Assembly: GCA_949957035.1 (NCBI GenBank)
Contig: CATLIP010000075.1
Span: forward strand, 1 to 10,375
Length of the DNA stretch: 10,375 bases
From: an uncultured Lachnospiraceae bacterium
GTDB lineage: Bacteria; Bacillota_A; Clostridia; Lachnospirales; Lachnospiraceae
Reading direction: 5' to 3'
The position numbers and the translations under genes are program-made. Position 1 is the stretch's first letter, and each line of letters starts with the position of its first letter. The notes beneath the pieces were generated by a model. It was not told the origin of the DNA. It worked only from the letters and a program-made list of their open reading frames with translations, and searched no databases. Shown piece by piece: positions 5,274 through 10,375 of this stretch.

Positions 5274-7304
5274 CTACTTTTCCACTGAAGGTCTGTTCGT
5301 ACTTCCCGGAGCCTGTCCTCCCTTGGATACCAGTCTCACCTCGATTCCCTCCAACCGTTTGGAAAGTCCGGATGTACCGGCCATCTCACCGTTTTTCGCC
5401 CAATCAAACCATCCATAGGTCTGGGCGTGCACCCGGTAATAGATATCGTACTGCTGCTCCGCTTCTCCTGTAAGACGAATCCGGATTCCTTCCAGCCGTT
5501 TTGCCTTCCCCTGGGTTCCGCTCATACTGCCGTTCTCCACCCAATTCTGCCAGCCATAGGTCTGTACATGGGTCTGATACTGAATCCCTCCCGGAATATT
5601 CCAGCGCAGACGCAGCTCAATGCCTTCCAAACGCTTAGACTGTCCCTGGGTTCCGCTCATGCCGCCGTCAGAAGCCCATCCTTGCCAGCCATAGGTCTGT
5701 ACATGGGTTCGGTAATTGACATTTCCCGGATATACGCTCACGAAAGGCTTTCCTACAGGTACTCCCGGGTCTGCTCCTCTAGGGACGATGACGATATTAA
5801 TCCCCTCCAGCCGTTTTGCCAATCCTTCCGTTCCTGCTTCTGCCCCGTTTTTGGCCCATTCAAGCCACCCGTAGGTCTGGGCATGAACTCGGTAATAGAC
5901 GTCGTACTTTTCCTGGTCTGCTCCCGTTAGTTCGATGCAGATAGCCTCCAGCCGCTTTGACTGACCTTGGGTTCCACTTAGACTGCCGTCCATAGTCCAG
6001 TCCTGCCACCCATAGCTCTGCACATGGGTTCGGTAACGGATACCTAAGTTCTCATCTCCGGATACCTGAATCTTTATCCCTTCCAGCCGCTTTGACTGAC
6101 CGGAAGTGCCGGACATCCCGCCGTTACTGACCGGCTCCTGCCAACCGTGGGTCTGTACATGGGTCTGATAAGAAACTGTAATTCCCTCTGCAAGGTTATT
6201 TACCTGCGGATTATTGATGGCATCGTCTTTGCTCCCTGCCTTCTTCCTGTACCAGTCGCGAATAAAATTCCCAGCCGTAGTTAATTCATTGGCACTCCAT
6301 CCGCTTGTCTTCACGCAGTTATTTTTGATGAGCGAAGAACTGCGCCAGTCATTGCATAAGCTCCAGGCACAGTAGCTCACCTGGTACCGGTCGCAACGGT
6401 TCAGCCATTCCTCTGCCCGCCCTGTATCCACATTACCGTCGCCGCTTGCCTCTGAAAGTCCGAACTCTGATACAAACACAGGAAGTCCCCGGTTCACTGC
6501 CGTACCTATCTTTTCTGACAGCCATTGATTGTGAGAAGAATCCGACGCATAAAAATGGAACGCGTACATAAGATTATCGTATCCGGTAATTGGGTCGTCT
6601 GCCGGCTCATATAGATGTCCCGCACTTCCAAGCTGAGACCAAGTAGGTGTTCCTACTATAATGACGGCGTCTGAGTCTTTGGCGCGGATTGCCGGGATAA
6701 CCTCCATAGCATAGTTCTTAATATCCTGCCAGCTACAGTTATTGGGCTCGTTGCATATCTCATAGATTACATTGTTATAATCCTTATATCTGCCCGCCAT
6801 CTCCGAGAAAAAGCTGACTGCCTGAGCCTTGTAAGTCTGCGGATTGCCGTCACTTAAAATATGCCAGTCAATGATGGCATACATTCCAAGTTCGGCAGCA
6901 TACTGTACCCCTTTTGTCACTTCATTCTTCATAAATGTCTGGTTTCCGCTGCAATATCCATGTTCGTTGGTGTACATGGCAAGCCTGATACAGTTGGCTC
7001 CCCAGTCGTCCCGTAAGGTTGTGTATGCCTCCTTATTGTTGTACTGGGAAAACCACTGGAGTCCATGGGTACTGATTCCCTGAATCTGGAAGGGCTGTCC
7101 ATACTGGTCTATCAGCTGGGTTCCGCTTACAGACAGTTTCCCATGAATAGAAACCGGCGCCGTCTCTGCCGCCTGCGCTTCCAGGCTGCTCTCCGGTTCC
7201 AGAACAAAGCCTGCTTCCATGCTAAAAAACAGCGCCAGAATAAGACACAGTGCCAAGACCCGGCTCCTTCCCTTACATTGCTTCTCTTTGTTTCTTTCCT
7301 TCAT
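5274..7304 (-). CDS. Secreted GH5 endoglucanase-like glycoside hydrolase with six ChW repeats
   Basis: This predicted secreted enzyme (676 residues) hydrolyses beta-glucan-type chains by a retaining mechanism. The start at 7304 is chosen because AGGAG lies 7 nt upstream; an in-frame ATG at 7355 would lie ahead of the predicted promoter start. Numbering from this start, a signal peptide covers about 1-46 (basic region, then LALCLILALFF, ending near AQA). The GH5 domain covers about 57-350, with ISTHGLQWF, R107 (CIRLAMY), H148 (DWH), acid/base E186 in ICNEPN, FHFYA, nucleophile E280 in VFVSEFG and W314 (YCAWSL). This pattern is closest to GH5 subfamily 2 cellulases. Six ChW repeats fill 379-660, followed by a short tail. 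No sortase motif or dockerin is seen. ChW repeats probably bind polysaccharide, cell wall or partner proteins. The stop lies only 18 nt before the ATG of the exporter remnant and in the same frame. Confidence 0.93.
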   Translation of the reverse strand: MKERNKEKQCKGRSRVLALCLILALFFSMEAGFVLEPESSLEAQAAETAPVSIHGKLSVSGTQLIDQYGQPFQIQGISTHGLQWFSQYNNKEAYTTLRDDWGANCIRLAMYTNEHGYCSGNQTFMKNEVTKGVQYAAELGMYAIIDWHILSDGNPQTYKAQAVSFFSEMAGRYKDYNNVIYEICNEPNNCSWQDIKNYAMEVIPAIRAKDSDAVIIVGTPTWSQLGSAGHLYEPADDPITGYDNLMYAFHFYASDSSHNQWLSEKIGTAVNRGLPVFVSEFGLSEASGDGNVDTGRAEEWLNRCDRYQVSYCAWSLCNDWRSSSLIKNNCVKTSGWSANELTTAGNFIRDWYRKKAGSKDDAINNPQVNNLAEGITVSYQTHVQTHGWQEPVSNGGMSGTSGQSKRLEGIKIQVSGDENLGIRYRTHVQSYGWQDWTMDGSLSGTQGQSKRLEAICIELTGADQEKYDVYYRVHAQTYGWLEWAKNGAEAGTEGLAKRLEGINIVIVPRGADPGVPVGKPFVSVYPGNVNYRTHVQTYGWQGWASDGGMSGTQGQSKRLEGIELRLRWNIPGGIQYQTHVQTYGWQNWVENGSMSGTQGKAKRLEGIRIRLTGEAEQQYDIYYRVHAQTYGWFDWAKNGEMAGTSGLSKRLEGIEVRLVSKGGQAPGSTNRPSVEK
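5325..6170 (-). repeat. Six tandem ChW repeats arranged as two triads
   Basis: Repeats lie at 6060-6170, 5925-6035, 5781-5894, 5604-5714, 5469-5579 and 5325-5438. Each encodes about 37 residues with the pattern Y(R/Q)THVQTYGW, an NG or DG turn, GT.GQSKRLEGI and a closing strand. Repeats 3 and 6 share YRVHAQTYGW and AKNG, and both follow a YD(V/I)Y lead-in. Repeats 2-3 therefore pair with 5-6, which suggests a three-repeat block was duplicated. A linker of about 22 residues rich in Gly, Pro and Val separates the triads. Confidence 0.9.
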
Positions 7305-7337
7305 CGTCCTGCTCCTCTCCTTTTTGATGTTTCTTTT

Positions 7338-7366
7338 ATTATATATCTTTTTCACTATATCGTGAA
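7338..7366 (-). promoter_or_regulatory. Promoter of the GH5 gene with an overlapping palindrome
   Basis: On the - strand, TATAAT (7338-7343) is preceded at 17 nt by TTCACG (7361-7366, 4 of 6 to the -35 consensus). The palindrome TTCAC-N6-GTGAA (7351-7366) covers the -35 and part of the spacer, a typical place for a repressor operator. A predicted start near 7331 excludes the ATG at 7355 as translation start. The regulator is unknown. Confidence 0.55.
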
Positions 7367-7389
7367 GAGAGGATAAAAGTAATTCCTTC

Positions 7390-7476
7390 TTACGTTAATA
7401 TATGATAAATAATTTTCGCTGCATTTTTCAAACTGCTTTCCATTGTATAGATGGAATATTCCTGTTCAAAATGAAT
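7390..7476 (-). pseudogene. Internal fragment of a second permease-B-like gene
   Basis: Positions 7444-7476 match 8262-8294 inside permease B at 31 of 33 bases. The - strand reads IHFEQEYSIYT in both places and both differences are synonymous. The frame then reads on for 17 diverged codons to a TAA at 7390-7392. Stops lie immediately upstream in this frame. It is a relic of another permease copy, lying between permease B and the GH5 promoter. The rest of 7367-7547 shows no gene. Confidence 0.65.
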
Positions 7477-7547
7477 TTACTAACTCTTCTTCATAATAAA
7501 ATATCCATATTTTATGCACTCTTATTACATCAACAGAGCTTCTTTAT

Positions 7548-8819
7548 CTACAATAACTCCCTAAGGCTCTTACACATAAAATTTTTTGTTGACAAAATTA
7601 CACTACATGCTGATATCCCTATCATTCCAAGTATCATGAATAATGCCGTTGACAAACTCAGATGATAGGATAAATCCATTCTTTCCGAACGATTTTTACT
7701 GATTACTGGCAGTTCCTGAATTGATTCAAACTTAATATCACATACCAACTCTCCCGCTCTTGGCGCTGTAATATTCTCTGCCATATGCAATACCCATTCT
7801 GTCAATGTATCAGATATCAAAAATGTCATAATAGATGCAATTCCAATTAATATCATACACTCTATCAACATTTGCACCTGAAGTTCTTTCTGTGTTATCC
7901 CTGCCGAAAGTAAAATTCCTATTTCTCTCTTTCTGCTTTCACTCCACATCTTTAACAACAGATATAAAACAACTATACATCCGCCCACACCTACTATCAT
8001 CATAAAAATAGCAATCCTATTCATCCATTTTAATGGCCTGACAGAAGTTCCATAGGCTCTATCATCCGGCTCTATAATCAACTCTTTCATATCTGTCCTG
8101 CTTTTAATCTGTTCAATCACAGAATCCAGTTTTTCGGGATCTTCAACGAAAAAGCTGACATCCGTATAACCTTTTACCTTTCCCATCTTTCCATTAGAGC
8201 GTATCTTATTTACTGTTTTCCAATCTGTATAAATGATATTTTCTCCATAACCGCTTACCGGTGTATAGATAGAATACTCCTGTTCAAAATGAATCTCATA
8301 TAATCCTATGATTTCTACATCAATTGGCTCTCCCAGTGTCAAAAGAATATTTTCAGCTGTAGGGAGCATCCCTTCCTTCAATTCTATGCGAAATATATCT
8401 CCAACTTTCAGATTATTCCTCTCCGCCAAATTTGATGATATTACCGCCTTATAGCAATCGCCACTTTGGATATTTCTTCCTTCTTTTATACTGTTCGCAC
8501 CTAAACGAAAATATTCCTGCATTTCTCCATCCACACACGCCACTGCTGTTGTCACCTGTGCATATAATTCGTCATATTCCAACTCTTCGCGTGTAACCCA
8601 TTCCGGGTATTTTTTATCATCTTCCCAAATATATCTGTACATTCCTGAGCAAAGTTTCAAATCTACCCAGACAACGGCATCATAATTAGTCGTATAAGTA
8701 GTTACTTCTGGCATTCTTTGAATCTGCTCAATTAAGTCTTCCGTAACTACTGCACCGATAAATACATATGAGCCTTCTGGACCATCTGGTGCAGGCATTT
8801 GCTTAGATTCATCATTCAT
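7548..8819 (-). CDS. FtsX/MacB-type permease B, main part (frameshifted from its N-terminus)
   Basis: This open segment of 423 residues carries the extracytoplasmic domain (about 1-265) and three membrane segments near 268-290, 318-338 and 388-409, with the coupling loop SRKREIGILLSAGIT. Paralogue landmarks are NNLKVGDIF, ENIIYTDW and VSFFVEDPEKLD. TM1 is absent because it lies in another frame at 8828-9004. Upstream of the ATG at 8819, the same frame continues with KKIRRSLGSSFRIKAD, which matches LRRSIGGYFTIKRN of permease A. The true protein therefore spans both frames, and the ATG (weak AAAGG 5 nt upstream) is not a natural start. The C-terminus stops at KSLRELL, about four residues short of its paralogues. 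Base composition looks more AT-rich than that of permeases A and C. It may be a pseudogene, a phase-variable gene or a recoded gene. Confidence 0.75.
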   Translation of the reverse strand: MNDESKQMPAPDGPEGSYVFIGAVVTEDLIEQIQRMPEVTTYTTNYDAVVWVDLKLCSGMYRYIWEDDKKYPEWVTREELEYDELYAQVTTAVACVDGEMQEYFRLGANSIKEGRNIQSGDCYKAVISSNLAERNNLKVGDIFRIELKEGMLPTAENILLTLGEPIDVEIIGLYEIHFEQEYSIYTPVSGYGENIIYTDWKTVNKIRSNGKMGKVKGYTDVSFFVEDPEKLDSVIEQIKSRTDMKELIIEPDDRAYGTSVRPLKWMNRIAIFMMIVGVGGCIVVLYLLLKMWSESRKREIGILLSAGITQKELQVQMLIECMILIGIASIMTFLISDTLTEWVLHMAENITAPRAGELVCDIKFESIQELPVISKNRSERMDLSYHLSLSTALFMILGMIGISACSVILSTKNFMCKSLRELL

Positions 8820-8827
8820 GTCTGCCT

Positions 8828-9004
8828 TTATTCTGAAACTGCTTCCGAGGCTTCTGCGAATTTTTTTTCCTCTTTATCTGTCGACGATTTTAATGCTATA
8901 CCTGTTATTACCAGATTAGATGTAAGAAAAAATATTCCTATTAGAATAACACTTCTACTTTTCTTTCTTATCAGATACAGGCGTACCCGCTTTAACATAG
9001 TCAT
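8828..9004 (-). CDS. Permease B N-terminal segment (TM1), ended early by a frameshift
   Basis: A 58-codon frame starts at ATG 9004 (alternative ATG 8998) after AAGGGGG, an adequate ribosome site. It encodes a basic start (MLKRVRLYLIRKKSR) and a TM1 helix (VILIGIFFLTSNLVITGIA). It runs through an A8 run and stops at 8828 after KFAEASEAVSE. The basic start plus TM1 corresponds to residues 1-40 of permease A. Up to the A run it continues into the same domain whose -1 frame carries the rest of the gene. As a separate product it would be a short membrane-anchored peptide. It is most simply the 5' part of permease B. Confidence 0.7.
   Translation of the reverse strand: MTMLKRVRLYLIRKKSRSVILIGIFFLTSNLVITGIALKSSTDKEEKKFAEASEAVSE
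8861..8868 (-). other. A8 run / slippery heptamer at the permease B frameshift
   Basis: On the - strand the zero frame reads GAG GAA AAA AAA TTC. The last A of GAA plus AAA AAA is a canonical A_AAA_AAA slippery heptamer in the correct phase. A -1 slip, or one additional A in the run, gives AAA AAA ATT CGC AGA AGC, which encodes the paralogue-conserved KKIRRSLG. Both frames are open together only between 8831 and 8873, so the shift must fall here. No strong downstream pseudoknot was found by eye. Confidence 0.7.
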
Positions 9005-9025
9005 ACTATTCCCCCTTTAATTTCT

Positions 9026-9070
9026 TCATAATTCTTCAACTCCTTCATCCTGAATCTCTAATACATCCAT
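9026..9070 (-). pseudogene. ABC ATPase remnant: first eight codons only
   Basis: The - strand encodes MDVLEIQD, matching MAVLEIQD of the intact ATPase at 3276. It then diverges into EGVEEL and a TGA stop. An intact ribosome site (GGAGG) remains, and the 29-nt distance to the permease C stop equals that at the intact ATPase. The EGVEEL end may be the last codons of the deleted ATPase, but this cannot be shown from the sequence alone. Confidence 0.7.
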
Positions 9071-9149
9071 CTGCTTTCCTCCTGCTTATCTACCCCACTC
9101 TATTCATTCGCTGACAAAATCTCCCGCGGATTTAATCTTACTACCGTCA
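9046..9149 (-). repeat. About 105-bp direct repeat, copy 2 (permease C tail / ATPase head junction)
   Basis: This is the counterpart of 3252-3356 in the same orientation. Here the permease side continues into a complete gene while the ATPase side breaks off after eight codons. At 3252-3356 the reverse holds: the ATPase is complete and the permease is a stub. Confidence 0.75.
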
Positions 9150-10375
9150 AGAAGGAGACAAAAATCCCTGGCAACAACACTGCGCATCCTCCCAGGGCAG
9201 TCAAGGCCAGCTCTGCAAAGCCAATCCCCGACTCCAATCCTTCCACTTTTTCCATAAGCTCCCCCGTAAAAAGCAACTTTCGCACACTCTCCATCACCAG
9301 CCCTGCACAAATCCAAGCCGCTGCTAAGGCCACCAGATACAAGAGCAGTCTCTCTGCTAGCAATTGTGTCAGAACATCCCACTTCTCAATTCCTGCTGCC
9401 AGATAGAGTCCTGTTTCGCGTTTCCTGTCCTTCATCCACATGAGCAGCATCAGACATAAAACCGCCCCACTCAGCAGAAATAATGCAATGATAAAGATTC
9501 CCATCATTCCCCCAATCTTCTCAAGAGACTCTGCGGATTGCCGATATTTCCCGTTGTTTTGCTCAATACGGCATCCCCCGGAATCAATCTGTGCCTTACT
9601 TCGGATTCGCTCAAGGGTCTCGTCAAATTTTGCCGAATCCTTGACATAAAAGTTCACCCCAAACCGATACCAGTCTATATCATCATCCCGAAGCCTAGAT
9701 ATCACCCGAAAGCCTGTCCTTGCATCAATAAAAATATAATTATTCAAAATATCGCATTCCGCCCGTTTTGCGTCTCCCTCTGCCGGATCCTTTACCTGAA
9801 AGATTCCCTTGACCTGATAAGAGAATGTCTCTCCCTTTGCCCCGTCATTGACTCCCTGATATCCTTCCGTCACAACACTGGAGAATGTATCCCCAATCTC
9901 AAGCCCATTTTCTCTGGCAAATGTCTCTGATACCAGCGCCGCCCCTTCTTTTCCTTCCTTGATATGTTCCCCTTCCGTTACTTTCAGCTCTCCAAGATAA
10001 AATTGCTCTTGATAGAAAGAATCCGTAACACTGATAAAGCGGGCTGCATGTGCTTCATTTTCTTCTCCCAAAGCGGTAAATCTTCCCGGTGTCAGTGCAA
10101 ACTCCGGCAGGCTCATGTAGTATACATCGATACCGTTATAGGCAAGAATATTCTCATCCTCCATGATCGACCTGCAGAATCCTTCCGTCAACATTTTTGC
10201 GGAGCCTTCCGTCTCACGATCCGGTATCATCGTAAAATACCCGCTTAACTTCTCCTTCAACTGCGAGGTCAATAGGTTTGTCTTATTGTGAACTGAACCG
10301 GCGACCAAAGCGCTTGTCAGACATACCGACATAATTAAGAAAAGTATAATGCTCTTTCCCTTTCTTCTCCTTATA
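9100..10375 (-). CDS. FtsX/MacB-type ABC transporter permease C (5' end outside window)
   Basis: The frame is open to the window edge. Upstream of the ATG at 10332 it reads IRRRKGKSIILFLI, which completes TM1 (KSIILFLIMSVCLTSALVAG) and its basic lead. The true start therefore lies beyond 10375, and the ATG at 10332 is internal. About 424 residues are visible. TM1 is followed by the MacB-like extracytoplasmic domain, with LTPGRFTALGE, SETFARENGLEIGDTF, RAECDILNNYIFID and GVNFYVKD. Three C-terminal helices follow, with the coupling loop MKDRKRETGLYLAAGIE, and the end is VVRLNPREILSANE. It is the closest visible relative of the gene whose tail survives at 3307-3366. The ATPase that should follow 29 nt downstream is reduced to eight codons. 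Permease C is therefore now separated from a working ATPase by about 5.8 kb. Confidence 0.88.
   Translation of the reverse strand, partial: IRRRKGKSIILFLIMSVCLTSALVAGSVHNKTNLLTSQLKEKLSGYFTMIPDRETEGSAKMLTEGFCRSIMEDENILAYNGIDVYYMSLPEFALTPGRFTALGEENEAHAARFISVTDSFYQEQFYLGELKVTEGEHIKEGKEGAALVSETFARENGLEIGDTFSSVVTEGYQGVNDGAKGETFSYQVKGIFQVKDPAEGDAKRAECDILNNYIFIDARTGFRVISRLRDDDIDWYRFGVNFYVKDSAKFDETLERIRSKAQIDSGGCRIEQNNGKYRQSAESLEKIGGMMGIFIIALFLLSGAVLCLMLLMWMKDRKRETGLYLAAGIEKWDVLTQLLAERLLLYLVALAAAWICAGLVMESVRKLLFTGELMEKVEGLESGIGFAELALTALGGCAVLLPGIFVSFLTVVRLNPREILSANE

Noticed and set aside
5427..5930. 167-codon open frame on the + strand opposite the ChW repeats
   Set aside because: It is a mirror of the repetitive GH5 coding sequence, has no ribosome site or recognisable domain, and the opposite strand encodes a clear family protein.
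5325..6170. Regularly spaced repeats that might suggest a CRISPR array
   Set aside because: The period is over 110 bp, the repeats diverge and stay in one reading frame, and they match ChW protein repeats.
7305..7355. Upstream ATG at 7355 as start of the GH5 protein
   Set aside because: It would add 17 mostly charged residues ahead of an already normal signal peptide, and it lies upstream of the predicted transcription start; the ATG at 7304 has a good ribosome site.
7402..7665. 87-codon open frame on the + strand across the permease B end and the downstream gap
   Set aside because: Low-complexity AT-rich translation, overlapping permease B coding sequence and the permease relic; no convincing ribosome site.
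8800..8870. Pseudoknot or strong hairpin stimulating frameshifting after the A8 run
   Set aside because: Only short 4-bp pairings could be found by eye after the run, so no stimulatory structure is claimed.
3252..9149. Insertion sequence or integrative element spanning the repeat-bracketed segment
   Set aside because: No transposase, integrase, terminal inverted repeats or short target duplication are visible; the flanking repeats are homologous gene junctions, not element ends.

Overview
The window looks like chromosomal DNA of a low-to-mid-GC Bacillota, probably a gut-type clostridium (Lachnospiraceae-like). This is inferred from strong AGGAGG ribosome binding sites, a CIRCE-type heat-shock operator, ChW (clostridial) repeats and FtsX/MacB-type ABC transporters. 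No RNA genes, CRISPR arrays, transposases or phage genes were seen.

Left part, + strand (1-2647): the 3' part of a large two-module FtsX-type permease enters from outside the window. It is followed by a 61-residue orphan gene with its own promoter and a strong terminator. Next is an Hsp20 small heat-shock gene whose promoter is overlaid by a CIRCE-like HrcA operator. A bidirectional terminator at 2610-2647 separates this half from the rest.

Right part, - strand (10375 to 2647, read right to left): three paralogous single-module MacB-type permeases (called here C, B and A) and one intact ABC ATPase. Between them lie a secreted GH5 endoglucanase-like enzyme with six ChW repeats and several gene fragments. 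The order is: permease C (5' end outside the window); an ATPase reduced to its first 8 codons; permease B, split by a frameshift at an A8 run; a short fragment of a second permease-B-like gene; GH5-ChW with its own promoter; a deleted ABC exporter pseudogene; permease A; an orphan permease C-terminus; and the complete ATPase.

The main structural point is that a junction of about 105 bp (permease tail, 29-30 nt gap, ATPase start) occurs twice in the same orientation, at 3252-3356 and 9046-9149. The roughly 5.8 kb between the copies holds permease B, GH5, the exporter pseudogene and permease A. Recombination between the copies would restore a plain permease C-ATPase operon. The region therefore reads as a rearranged peptide-export or antimicrobial-resistance transporter locus that has also picked up a secreted glycan-degrading enzyme. 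Permeases A and C (and B if the frameshift is bypassed) may share the single ATPase at 2647-3276. No confirmed new defence or mobile system is visible; the novelty lies in the mosaic structure and a possible frameshift switch.
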